Source: an uncultured Clostridia bacterium (GTDB lineage: Bacteria > Bacillota > Clostridia > TANB77 > CAG-508). From it: 12,530 bases of DNA. A program made the position numbers and the translations under genes. The notes beneath the pieces were generated by a model, which ran no database searches, was not told where the DNA came from, and saw nothing but the letters and a program-made list of their open reading frames with translations. Where the stretch lies: positions 1-12,530 of the forward strand of contig CANQFW010000038.1 in assembly GCA_947599995.1 (NCBI GenBank), given 5' to 3'. Within the stretch, counting starts at the first letter, position 1; every line of letters begins with the position of its first letter. Shown here in pieces: positions 1-7,127 of the stretch.

Positions 1-407
1 CCTTTTAAGTCAAGTAATTTGGATTCATTTGAATATGTACAAAAACTACAAAATTCATCAAAATTTTTAAATTCATATATAGCGTTTTTCTGAGAGACAT
101 TTGGCATTTTTCTTTTTAAAACAACCTTTTTTGAAGGTTTTTCCTTAGAAGAGTCATCTGTATTTTTAAATTTAGTAAATGTAATAATGAAAAAACCATC
201 TTGTGTTGCATAAGCTTCAACTAAAAGCTTTGAATCATCAACAACAAAGCCTACTTGCCTTTTCGCTTCTTCTAATATAAATTTAAACAATTTCTGAGCA
301 GAATTTGTGTTTTTAACTATAGAATTTAAATTTAAGTTCTTCTCATTTAATTCATCCGTATTCATTATAATTCTTATTTTATTATCAGTAATTTTTTCAA
401 TTTTCAT
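1..407 (-). CDS. mecA: MecA family adaptor protein, N-terminal part (runs off left edge)
   Basis: The minus strand reads open from an ATG at 407 to the window edge: 135 codons plus two bases. The product starts MKIEKITDNKIRI, and further on has IYEFKNFDEFCSFC (residues 110-123). The N-terminal beta strand, a charged linker (about 82-100) and then an F-x-x-FDEFCSFC segment are typical of clostridial MecA/NegA. MecA proteins recruit substrates to the ClpC unfoldase in the cytoplasm and activate it; in Bacillus they control competence and protein quality. Full-length family members are roughly 210-240 residues, so about the last 90 are missing here. An in-frame ATG four codons upstream sits directly on the AAAGGA sequence and leaves no spacer, so 407 is the better start. 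The family is fairly certain; the substrate is unknown. Confidence 0.85.
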   Translation of the reverse strand, partial: MKIEKITDNKIRIIMNTDELNEKNLNLNSIVKNTNSAQKLFKFILEEAKRQVGFVVDDSKLLVEAYATQDGFFIITFTKFKNTDDSSKEKPSKKVVLKRKMPNVSQKNAIYEFKNFDEFCSFCTYSNESKLLDLK

Positions 408-522
408 AATAATTCTCATTCCTTTCGCAGCGATACTTAAAAACATAAATATAACAAAAAATCTATATACAAAAAAATCTTTCTAAAAAATTATATGTAA
501 GAAAAAATATTTTGCTATATAT

Positions 523-551
523 ATTATACTATTAAATTTACAATATTTAAA
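523..551 (-). promoter_or_regulatory. Possible sigma-A promoter for mecA
   Basis: Read on the minus strand: TTTAAA (551-546), a 17-base spacer, then TATAAT (528-523). The -10 box is perfect and the -35 box weak (4 of 6). It lies about 115 bases upstream of the mecA start. In DNA this AT-rich, a chance TATAAT is likely, so confidence is low. Confidence 0.35.
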
Positions 552-622
552 GACACAATTTTTGGAAAAAATCTGACATAATATTACTATAACATAAAAA
601 ATAAAAAAAATCTATAATTGAC

Positions 623-651
623 TTGAAAAAATAATAAATACAATATATAAT
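623..651 (+). promoter_or_regulatory. Sigma-A promoter of the DUF4321-radC-mreBCD-mrdA-minC operon
   Basis: TTGAAA (623-628), a 17-base spacer and a perfect TATAAT (646-651), preceded by A-tracts that resemble an UP element. Transcription would start near 658, giving a leader of about 130 bases. No other promoter this good lies between here and minC, and the genes that follow are separated by only short gaps, so this is probably the main promoter of the whole block. Confidence 0.65.
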
Positions 652-790
652 GGTTACGGCTCACTAATATAGAGTTGTCACTAATCTTAAAATAGTATTT
701 ATAAAGTGGAACATATAAGAAAAACCATAAAAAATGACAAATGAGCGTAAAAATCAAAAACATATGTAGGTAATTTAAGGAGGAAATAAA

Positions 791-1048
791 ATGGCTACAA
801 GAGACAAAAGCACATGGATATATATAGTATTTATATTATCCGGTTTAGTAATAGGGGGACTAATAGGAGAACTAGCAGCAGGTATAAATGGATTATGGTG
901 GTTAAGTTATGGACAAAGTTTTGGAATAGAAACACCACTAATTATAAACCTAAATGTCATAAAAATAACATTTGCATTAATGATAAAAATAAACATAGCA
1001 AGCATTATAGGAATGGCAATAGGTATATTTATATATAGAAAAGTTTAG
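791..1048 (+). CDS. DUF4321 family small membrane protein
   Basis: This 85-residue protein has a first membrane helix at about 9-29 containing GLVIGGLIGELAAG and a second hydrophobic segment at about 67-82 (IASIIGMAIGIFIY), ending in the basic tail RKV. Between them lies an amphipathic stretch (about 48-64). The Gly-rich GGxxGE pattern in helix 1, the small size and the position just before radC and mreB match the clostridial DUF4321 family, whose function is unknown. The start is well supported by AAGGAGG at 777-783, seven bases before the ATG. It is the first gene after the promoter at 623-651, and radC follows after 30 bases. Its place in an elongation operon suggests an envelope role, but that is only guilt by association. 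Confidence 0.8.
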   Translation: MATRDKSTWIYIVFILSGLVIGGLIGELAAGINGLWWLSYGQSFGIETPLIINLNVIKITFALMIKINIASIIGMAIGIFIYRKV

Positions 1049-1078
1049 AAATAAATAAGGGGCAAGAAGGAGCGTAAA

Positions 1079-1786
1079 TTGACAATAAAAATAAAGCAAT
1101 TGCCTGAAAGCGAAAGACCATATGAAAAACTAGAATTATATGGGGAATCGAAATTATCAAACGCAGAGTTGCTCGCAATAATAATAAAAAGTGGAAGAAA
1201 AGACGCAACATCTGTAGAAATTGCAAATGAAATATTAAAATTAAATAAAAATATTAATGCACAAGACTTAAATTTTTTAAAAGAAATGAGTATAGAAGAA
1301 CTAATGCAAATAAAAGGAATTGGAAAGGTAAAAGCAATTCAAATTAAAGCAGTATGTGAACTATCTAAGAGAATGAATAAGCCCTCTAATTACAAAAAAA
1401 TACAAATAACACAACCAATAGATATTGCAAAGATACTAATGAACGATTTAAGGTTTGAAAAAAAAGAAATAGCTCAAGTAATTATTCTAGACAATAAAAA
1501 TTATATAATTAAAATAAAGAAAATAGCAATAGGAAGTACAAATTTTGTTAACATAAATATAAAAGATATACTAGCAGACGCCGTAAAAATAAATGCACCT
1601 AAAATAATGCTAGTGCACAATCATCCAAGTGGAATATCCACCCCAAGCAATGCAGACTATGAATTAACAAGAAAAGTAGAAAATGCAGCCAAAATGCTTG
1701 GGATACAATTAATAGATCACATTGTAATAGGAAATATGGAATATACCAGTATAAAAAGTATGCAACAATCGAAATTAGTAAATTAA
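1079..1786 (+). CDS. radC: RadC family JAB/MPN-domain protein
   Basis: This 235-residue protein starts at a TTG with AAGGAG seven bases upstream. The N-terminal half carries the RadC motif LSNAELLAIIIKSG (26-39) and a helix-hairpin-helix signature IKGIGKVKA (78-86), suggesting DNA binding. The C-terminal half is a JAB1/MPN metalloprotease-like fold with the zinc-ligand motif HNHPSG (180-185) followed by PS and D193, then a segment ending LIDHIVIG (211-218). Length is close to family average (about 220-230). Despite the historic name, a role in DNA repair is not supported for the family and its substrate is unknown. It commonly sits next to mreB in Bacillota, as here (28 bases to the preferred mreB start). 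All visible metal-site residues are intact. Confidence 0.93.
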   Translation: MTIKIKQLPESERPYEKLELYGESKLSNAELLAIIIKSGRKDATSVEIANEILKLNKNINAQDLNFLKEMSIEELMQIKGIGKVKAIQIKAVCELSKRMNKPSNYKKIQITQPIDIAKILMNDLRFEKKEIAQVIILDNKNYIIKIKKIAIGSTNFVNINIKDILADAVKINAPKIMLVHNHPSGISTPSNADYELTRKVENAAKMLGIQLIDHIVIGNMEYTSIKSMQQSKLVN

Positions 1787-1814
1787 AAGCAATAAGAAGA
1801 AAGGAATGGAAAAA

Positions 1815-2849
1815 ATGAATTTTCTTGCATTTGGTTCTAAAGATATAGGTATAGATTTAGGAACAGCAAACATTTTAATTACATTAAAAGGAAAGGGAGT
1901 AGTACTGCAAGAACCAGCAGTAGTAGCTATTGATAAAAAGACAGAACAAATCTTAGCAATAGGAAATGAAGCAAAAGAAATGATTGGAAGAACTCCAAAA
2001 GTAATAAGTGCAATTAGACCAATGAAAGATGGAGTTATAGCAGATTTTACAGCAACAGGATTAATGTTAAAAGAAATGCTAGGTAAAGTGTGCAAAAGAT
2101 ATAGTGTTGGAAAACCAAGAGTTGTTGTAGGGGTACCGTCAGGAATAACAGAAGTAGAAGAAAGGGCTGTAGAAGAATCAATTCTACAAGCAGGAGCAAA
2201 AGCAGTATATTTAATAGAAGAACCAATGGCAGCAGCAATAGGAGCTGGAATTAACATAGCAGAACCAAGTGGAAGCATGATAGTAGATATTGGAGGAGGA
2301 ACAACAGAAGTAGCGGTAATATCCCTAGGAGGAATAGTTGTGAGCAACTCTCTTAGAATAGCGGGAGATAAAATAGACGAGGACATAGTAAATTATGTAA
2401 GAAAAGAGGAAAATTTAGCAATAGGTTTAACAACAGCAGAGCAAATTAAAGTTCAAATAGGATGCGCAATGCCACTAATGACAGACACTCCAATGGAAAT
2501 AAAAGGAAGAGATTTATTAACTGGACTTCCAAGAAATATTACAATAAAATCTTCACAAATTTTAGAAGCAATATCGGAATCAATATCTAAAATTATAGAA
2601 ACGGTAAAACAGACTCTAGAAAGAACACCACCAGAACTTGCGGCGGATTTGGCACAAAAAGGCATATTTTTAGCAGGAGGAGGAGCTTTAATTCAAAATT
2701 TGGACAAGTTACTAAGTGAGCAGATAAATATGCCAGTATATGTTGCAAATACACCTCTAGAATGTGTTGTAAAAGGAACAGCCAAAACTCTAGAAGACCT
2801 TGAAAATTTAAAAAAAGTATTAACTAATTCAAGAAGAAGAAGAGGATAA
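1815..2849 (+). CDS. mreB: Rod shape-determining protein MreB (bacterial actin)
   Basis: MreB is an actin-like ATPase that forms membrane-bound filaments and guides the side-wall synthesis complex. Numbered from the chosen start, the five actin signature segments are visible: phosphate 1 IGIDLGTANILI (11-22), connect 1 around DGVIADFTAT (72-81), phosphate 2 IVDIGGGTTEVAV (156-168), adenosine LAGGGALIQNL (286-296) and connect 2 near the C-terminus. The protein is 344 residues from 1815, a standard MreB length, with a basic end SRRRRG. An in-frame ATG at 1806 would add three residues, but it abuts the AAGGA box (1801-1805). The ATG at 1815 has a normal nine-base spacer and gives the typical N-terminus MNFLAFGSKDIGIDLGTAN, so I prefer it. 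It lies in the operon between radC and mreC. Confidence 0.97.
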   Translation: MNFLAFGSKDIGIDLGTANILITLKGKGVVLQEPAVVAIDKKTEQILAIGNEAKEMIGRTPKVISAIRPMKDGVIADFTATGLMLKEMLGKVCKRYSVGKPRVVVGVPSGITEVEERAVEESILQAGAKAVYLIEEPMAAAIGAGINIAEPSGSMIVDIGGGTTEVAVISLGGIVVSNSLRIAGDKIDEDIVNYVRKEENLAIGLTTAEQIKVQIGCAMPLMTDTPMEIKGRDLLTGLPRNITIKSSQILEAISESISKIIETVKQTLERTPPELAADLAQKGIFLAGGGALIQNLDKLLSEQINMPVYVANTPLECVVKGTAKTLEDLENLKKVLTNSRRRRG

Positions 2850-2870
2850 AAAGATAGGAGTGATAAATTA

Positions 2871-3689
2871 ATGTATAAGAAAAAAAAAGGAGGAAAAATA
2901 GGAATAATTGTCACAACGATAGTTCTTATATTATTGGTTGTACTAACTAATGTAGACAATAGTAATCTATCGTATATAGAAAATATAGCAAATAAATTAG
3001 TAACACCTATACAAAATGGACTCACCTATTTAAAAAATAAAATAAATGGCAATAATGTTTTTTTTGAAGACATCAACACATTAAAAGATGAAAATGAAAA
3101 ATTAAAAGAAAGCAACAAAAAACTAGAAGAAACCCTAAGAGAATTTGAATCTGTAAAAGCACAAAATGAGACATTAAAACAATATCTTCAGTTAGCTGAA
3201 AAATACAAAGATTACAAAACAGTACCTGCAGACGTAATAAATAGAGATATAAGTAATTATTCAAAAACGATAGTAATAAATGCAGGGAAAAAACAAGGAA
3301 TAAAAGAAAACATGACAGTAATTGTAGCTGAAGGGCTAGTAGGATATGTAATTGGAGTCACAGACACAACTGCAAAAGTTCAAACAATAATAGATAGCTC
3401 AAGCAATACCAGTGCTATATTTAGTACTTCAAGAGAAGCAATTGTATGCAAGGGATTATTAAAAGAAAACAAAAATTTAAAAGCAGTATATATTCCAACT
3501 GAAGCAACAGTTACGGAAGGAGATAGTGTAGAAACATCAGGTTTAGGAGGAATATATCCAAAAGGAATACATATTGGGGTAGTATCAAAAATTGTAAATA
3601 CTAAAAATTTATCAGACAGATATAGTATAATAAGCACCGCTGTCGATTTTGAAAAATTAGAAACAGTACTTGTGATTGTTAATCAATAA
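2871..3689 (+). CDS. mreC: Rod shape-determining protein MreC
   Basis: This 272-residue bitopic membrane protein has a short basic cytoplasmic tail (MYKKKKGGK), one membrane helix (about 9-26), a predicted coiled coil (about 66-112, rich in K/E/L/N heptads) and an extracytoplasmic double beta-barrel. Family motifs in the barrels include GLVGYVIGV (155-163), a D-SSNTSAIF-type segment (175-184) and TSGLGGIYPKGIHIG (222-236). MreC oligomerises outside the membrane and contacts PBP2, activating it, while linking to MreD and MreB. Length is normal for clostridia. The ATG at 2871 has AGGAG ten bases upstream, and mreB ends 21 bases before it. A 57-base gap with a near-perfect palindrome separates it from mreD. 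Confidence 0.95.
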   Translation: MYKKKKGGKIGIIVTTIVLILLVVLTNVDNSNLSYIENIANKLVTPIQNGLTYLKNKINGNNVFFEDINTLKDENEKLKESNKKLEETLREFESVKAQNETLKQYLQLAEKYKDYKTVPADVINRDISNYSKTIVINAGKKQGIKENMTVIVAEGLVGYVIGVTDTTAKVQTIIDSSSNTSAIFSTSREAIVCKGLLKENKNLKAVYIPTEATVTEGDSVETSGLGGIYPKGIHIGVVSKIVNTKNLSDRYSIISTAVDFEKLETVLVIVNQ

Positions 3690-3700
3690 AGATAGAAACT

Positions 3701-3721
3701 ATATAAAATTCAATTTTATAT
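3701..3721. repeat. 21-base near-perfect palindrome between mreC and mreD
   Basis: ATATAAAATT and AATTTTATAT are perfect inverted copies around a single central C. In RNA this would form an all-A/U hairpin with about seven stem pairs, just upstream of the mreD Shine-Dalgarno sequence (3731-3740). It has no U-run for termination. It could be a weak processing or stability element, or a protein site, or chance in AT-rich DNA. Confidence 0.4.
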
Positions 3722-3746
3722 GAATTTACAAAAGGAGGCGTAAAGT

Positions 3747-4280
3747 TTGAAAAAAGTAATAATAAATGTAAGCTTTATATTAGTATTTATACTTATATAT
3801 CTTTTAACTATTAACTTCTTTTCATGGTTTAAAATAGCTGGAGTTATGCCAAACTTGTTTGTAATATTCGTATTATTTATAGGATTATATTGCTCTAGAA
3901 TAACAGGAGCAACATATGGAGTTATTTTAGGAATATTATTAGATTTATTTATTGGAAAAAAAGTAGGAATAACAGCAATAATGCTTGGGATAGTTGGAAT
4001 AATTGGAGGGACATTTGATAAAAACTTTTCTAAAGAAAGTAGAATAACAATAATTATAATGGTTGCTTTTTCAACTTGCATATATGAAATAGGATTATAT
4101 ATTGTAAATTGCATAATATATCAAATAGATCCACAAATAGTAGATTTTATCAAGATTTTACTAATAGAATGTGTGTACAATTTATTAATAACTATAATAT
4201 TATATCCGCTTATGCAATATTTAGGATATAAAATAGAAGACGAATATAAAGGAAATAAAATTCTAACAAGATATTTTTAA
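3747..4280 (+). CDS. mreD: Rod shape-determining protein MreD
   Basis: This 177-residue integral membrane protein has five to six hydrophobic helices (about 5-25, 34-50, 55-70, 73-90, 102-125 and 135-160) and a short charged C-terminal tail. Sequence in this family is poorly conserved. The MPNLFVIFVLFIGLY segment (about 34-48), the G-x-x-x-G-ILLDLFIG segment (about 58-70), the size and the position between mreC and the PBP2 gene make the call secure. MreD is part of the elongasome membrane core with MreC, RodA and PBP2. The start is a TTG preceded by a very strong AAAGGAGGCG (3731-3740), which implies high translation and no reliance on coupling to mreC. Confidence 0.92.
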   Translation: MKKVIINVSFILVFILIYLLTINFFSWFKIAGVMPNLFVIFVLFIGLYCSRITGATYGVILGILLDLFIGKKVGITAIMLGIVGIIGGTFDKNFSKESRITIIIMVAFSTCIYEIGLYIVNCIIYQIDPQIVDFIKILLIECVYNLLITIILYPLMQYLGYKIEDEYKGNKILTRYF

Positions 4281-4298
4281 AAAGTAGAAGGTGAAGTT

Positions 4299-5018
4299 TT
4301 GAAGAAAAAAATTAAAAAAGAAAATATTAATTTAAGGTTTAATATATTTACAATAATAACATACATAATTGGAATAATATTAATAGTAAAACTATTTGAG
4401 CTACAAATAATAAACGGAGCCACCTATAGAGAAACATCAAATAATAGACTTTCTAGAGAAAGCAAGATAGAAGCAGCAAGAGGAGATATAGTTGACAGAT
4501 CCGGAAATATTTTAGCAACAACTACAACATCATTTAATTTGGAACTATACAAAACAAAATCTGATGATGAAACATTAAATAAATGTATATTAAATCTAAC
4601 AGAATTACTAGAAAAATATCAAAAAAAATATCCTGACAATTTTCCCATTAATGCAGACTGCCAAGAGTTTACGATAGAAGGAGAAGAAAGATCTAAATGG
4701 CTTGCAAAATATAAATTACAAGAAGATAGTTCAGCACAAGAAGCAGTACAATATTTTAAAAATAAATACAAAATAACACAAGAAAATATGAAAGACGTAA
4801 GAAAAATAATAGCAATTAGATATGAAATAACCACAAAAGGATACAGCAATACAAAATCACTTACAATTGCAGAAGATGTACCAAGAGAAGTTTTAGCACA
4901 AATAAGTGAGAGAAACAGTGAATTCCCAGGTATAACAGTAACCACAGACTCTCAAAGAAAATACAACTTGCGGAAATTTGGCATCTCATATAATAGGATA
5001 CATAGGAAAAATAAGTGA
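4299..5018 (+). CDS. mrdA: PBP2 (MrdA-type) N-terminal fragment: membrane anchor and pedestal, frameshifted
   Basis: This is the 5' part of a class B penicillin-binding protein gene. It starts at a TTG with AAGGTG about six bases upstream. The 239-residue product has a basic cytoplasmic tail, one membrane helix (about 14-36) and the class B pedestal motif RGDIVDRSGNILA (61-73). It continues normally to TVTTDSQRKYN (about 213-223); the last 16 residues are out of frame and unlike the family. The continuation GNLASHIIGYIG lies in the +1 frame from about 4972. Removing one base, for example G4970, joins the halves into 698 residues, a normal clostridial PBP2 length. The fragment alone has no catalytic residues. 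The cause could be a sequencing or assembly indel (most likely, as the rest shows no decay), a real mutation, or recoding. It follows mreD by 18 bases. Confidence 0.85.
   Translation: MKKKIKKENINLRFNIFTIITYIIGIILIVKLFELQIINGATYRETSNNRLSRESKIEAARGDIVDRSGNILATTTTSFNLELYKTKSDDETLNKCILNLTELLEKYQKKYPDNFPINADCQEFTIEGEERSKWLAKYKLQEDSSAQEAVQYFKNKYKITQENMKDVRKIIAIRYEITTKGYSNTKSLTIAEDVPREVLAQISERNSEFPGITVTTDSQRKYNLRKFGISYNRIHRKNK
4962..4980 (+). other. Apparent +1 frameshift site inside the PBP2 gene
   Basis: The upstream frame reads TAC AAC TTG CGG AAA, while the family-like sequence GNLASH needs GGA AAT TTG GCA. Deleting one base restores the frame; dropping G4970 gives TAC AAC TTC GGA AAT (Y-N-F-G-N), close to the aromatic-Gly-Asn normally seen here. 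CGG is an unusual arginine codon for such AT-rich genes. No slippery heptamer or prfB-type CUU-UGA motif is present. Confidence 0.8.
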
Positions 5019-6396
5019 AGAGGAATACAATGAAGAACAAGATGTATATGAAAATGATGATTACGTTGGAAGAACAGGAGTAGAATCATCATTTGAAAAA
5101 TACCTAAGAGGAATAGATGGAAAACAAGAAATTGAAATGTCAGTAGATGGAACTGTAACAGGAGAAACAGTAACGCAAGACGCTGTACAAGGTTCATCAG
5201 TAGTACTAACAATAGATGCGACACTTCAAGATGTAACAGAAAAAGCACTAAAAAACAATATAGAAAAGATAAGAAATGGTGGATTTTCAAGTAGCTATGA
5301 TGCCAAAGGAGGAGCAGTTGTAGTAATGGATGTAAACTCTGGGGAAGTACTTGCAATGGCAAGTTATCCAGACTATGACCCGAACTCATGGGTAGGAGGA
5401 ATAAGCAAAAAAGATTACGAAGTTATAAGAACAAATAATTCTCTATTTAATAAATCTATATCTGGTTCATATGCACCAGGTTCAATTTATAAAATGGTAA
5501 CAGCAATTTCAGGTTTACAAACAGGAGCAGTGTCGATAACAGAAAAAATTAATGATACAGGGGTATATTCTTACGGAAATAAAACATGGAAATGTTGGTA
5601 CTATACAGATTATCACAGAGGACACGGATACCTAGATGTATCTGGAGCAATCCAGCATTCATGTAACTATTATTTTTACGAGATATCAAGAAGAATGGGA
5701 ATAGACAATTTAGTTAAGTACGCGAAATATTTTGGACTTGGAAGTAAAACAGGAATTGAACTTCCAAGTGAAACAGCAGGTACACTTGCAAGTAAAGAGA
5801 CATCAGAAAAACAAGGAAAAGCATGGAATGGTGGAGATGTACTAAATGCAGCAATAGGACAAGGAGATAACGATTTTTCACCAATTCAAATTGCAAAATA
5901 TATATCAATGGTAGCAAATGGAGGAAACAAAATAAATCCAACAATAATAAAAACAATATTAAATTCAGATAGAACAGAGGTATCTAAAACAGAAATAGAA
6001 CAATATTCTAAACAAAGATTAGGACTAACAGATGAAGAAAATGTGGATGTTCCAATAAGTCAAGAAAACCTAAATGCTGTACTGCAAGGAATGAAATCAG
6101 TTACAGATGAAACAGGAGGAACAGCATATAGCATATTTAAAAATTTTAATATAGAAGTTGGAGGTAAAACAGGTTCAGCAGAAGCAGGAAAAGATGTTAA
6201 TGCATGGTTCGTTGGTTTTGCACCATATAATAATCCTGAAATTGCTGTTGTAGTTTTAGTTGAAAATGGAGGACATGGAAACTACACTGCAGAAGTTGCA
6301 AGGGATATAATAGCAGAATATTTCGGAATGAACATAGATGCAAATGAAATAAAAGAAAACAATGAAGCTTTAAATTATACAGAAAGTATTCAGTAA
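4978..6396 (+). CDS. mrdA: PBP2 (MrdA-type) C-terminal fragment: transpeptidase domain, frameshifted
   Basis: The catalytic portion of the same class B PBP. From the nominal TTG start at 4978 it is 472 residues. All transpeptidase motifs are intact: SxxK as SIYK (169-172) in SYAPGSIYK, SxN as SCN (228-230) and KTG (397-399) in VGGKTGSAEA. The GRTGVESSFEKYLRG segment (31-45) is the usual class B PBP linker, and TIDATLQDVTEKAL (about 78-91, preceded by VVL) is typical too. PBP2 crosslinks peptidoglycan during cylindrical elongation with RodA and MreBCD. Without the upstream fragment this part would lack its membrane anchor and could not act outside the cell. No good ribosome binding site precedes 4978, so independent translation is unlikely. 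The intact motifs argue that the gene is functional or was only just broken. Confidence 0.9.
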   Translation: MASHIIGYIGKISEEEYNEEQDVYENDDYVGRTGVESSFEKYLRGIDGKQEIEMSVDGTVTGETVTQDAVQGSSVVLTIDATLQDVTEKALKNNIEKIRNGGFSSSYDAKGGAVVVMDVNSGEVLAMASYPDYDPNSWVGGISKKDYEVIRTNNSLFNKSISGSYAPGSIYKMVTAISGLQTGAVSITEKINDTGVYSYGNKTWKCWYYTDYHRGHGYLDVSGAIQHSCNYYFYEISRRMGIDNLVKYAKYFGLGSKTGIELPSETAGTLASKETSEKQGKAWNGGDVLNAAIGQGDNDFSPIQIAKYISMVANGGNKINPTIIKTILNSDRTEVSKTEIEQYSKQRLGLTDEENVDVPISQENLNAVLQGMKSVTDETGGTAYSIFKNFNIEVGGKTGSAEAGKDVNAWFVGFAPYNNPEIAVVVLVENGGHGNYTAEVARDIIAEYFGMNIDANEIKENNEALNYTESIQ

Positions 6397-6405
6397 AAGA
6401 TAAAA

Positions 6406-6421
6406 GGTTTATAGGTAAACC
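6406..6421 (+). promoter_or_regulatory. Small hairpin in the mrdA-minC gap
   Basis: GGTTTA and TAAACC form a perfect six-pair stem around the loop TAGG. AGGTTT (6405-6410) can instead pair with AAACCT (6436-6441), so two mutually exclusive folds are possible upstream of the minC ribosome binding site. There is no U-run directly after the first stem, so it is not a standard terminator. It may tune minC expression; this is inference only. Confidence 0.35.
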
Positions 6422-6467
6422 CTAAAGGTGTGTAAAAACCTAAATATATTTTTGCAAGGAATAGAAA

Positions 6468-7079
6468 ATGCGTAGTTGTATAAATGTTAGTCAAAAGAAC
6501 AATTTAACTTTAATAAAAATAAATGAGGCAGCAGACTTTGAAGCAATAGAAAAAAGTATAAAACATAAGGTTACACAACTTAAAAAAATTTACAAAGATT
6601 CAAAAATTCCGATAATAGTTACAGGAAAAGTTTTGAAAAACAAGGAAATGGATATAATAGAACACATAATAAAAAAAGACTTAGATATAGAAGTAGAATT
6701 TGATATGCCCAAAGAACTTGGATTACATAATATTAAAAAGACATTTGAACAAGAAATTTCAAAATCAGAAACAAAATTTCATAAAGGCTCGCTAAGGTCT
6801 GGTCAAAAAATAGAAGAAGAAGGAAGTATAGTAATTATTGGAGATGTCAATGCAGGAGCACAAGTAATAGCAGCAGATAACATAGTAGTGCTAGGCACTT
6901 TAAGAGGCCTAGCTCATGCAGGGGCAAAGGGAAACAAAGATGCTATAATAGCTGCAGGTAAGCTAGACATAGTACAAGTAAGAATTGCTAATATTGTAAA
7001 AGAAATAGATAGAGACGAAGAACCTTTGCATAAATGTGCATATGTTTATGTAGATGAAGGCAATATTTTAATAGAATAA
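6468..7079 (+). CDS. minC: Septum site-determining protein MinC
   Basis: This 203-residue protein is a cytoplasmic FtsZ-assembly inhibitor that, with MinD, blocks division at wrong sites. The N-terminal domain (about 1-95) is divergent, as usual. The C-terminal beta-helix domain is unmistakable: LRSGQKIEEEGSIVIIGDVN (109-128, including the RSGQ motif linked to MinD binding), then GAQVIAADNIVVLGTLRG (130-147), HAGAKGN (150-156) and QVRIA (170-174). Length is slightly short but normal for clostridia. The ATG at 6468 has AAGGAA about eight bases upstream. It is the last gene of the block, 71 bases after mrdA. In many clostridia minD and minE follow; here the next genes are on the opposite strand, so minC is separated from its partner. 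The intact RSGQ motif suggests that MinD exists elsewhere in the genome. Confidence 0.93.
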   Translation: MRSCINVSQKNNLTLIKINEAADFEAIEKSIKHKVTQLKKIYKDSKIPIIVTGKVLKNKEMDIIEHIIKKDLDIEVEFDMPKELGLHNIKKTFEQEISKSETKFHKGSLRSGQKIEEEGSIVIIGDVNAGAQVIAADNIVVLGTLRGLAHAGAKGNKDAIIAAGKLDIVQVRIANIVKEIDRDEEPLHKCAYVYVDEGNILIE

Positions 7080-7127
7080 AACTATATACAGTTTCTCACT
7101 TAAAATTATTGTAAGATTTTTAAAGTA

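Larger units (their letters stand above)
408..790. other. Divergent intergenic region between mecA and the DUF4321-radC-mre operon
   Basis: This 383-base AT-rich stretch holds a possible minus-strand mecA promoter (523-551), a strong plus-strand promoter (623-651) and a leader of about 130 bases before the 791 start. The A-rich tracts at about 595-610, just upstream of the plus -35 box, could act as an UP element. I see no riboswitch signature or terminator hairpin in the leader. The only short reading frame there (734-769, 11 codons) has no ribosome binding site. Confidence 0.6.

Noticed and set aside
734..769. 11-codon frame in the leader of the DUF4321-radC operon
   Set aside because: No ribosome binding site, too short to judge, and no regulatory codon run.
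1775..2386. 203-residue open frame on the minus strand opposite mreB
   Set aside because: It is a shadow of mreB: no ribosome binding site, biased Ser/Ile/Pro composition typical of antisense of AT-rich coding, and mreB itself is certain.
4962..4980. Programmed ribosomal frameshift as the preferred explanation of the split PBP2 gene
   Set aside because: No known slippery sequence, stimulatory stop codon or nearby Shine-Dalgarno element, and no precedent for mrdA. An indel error or mutation is simpler. Kept only as an alternative.
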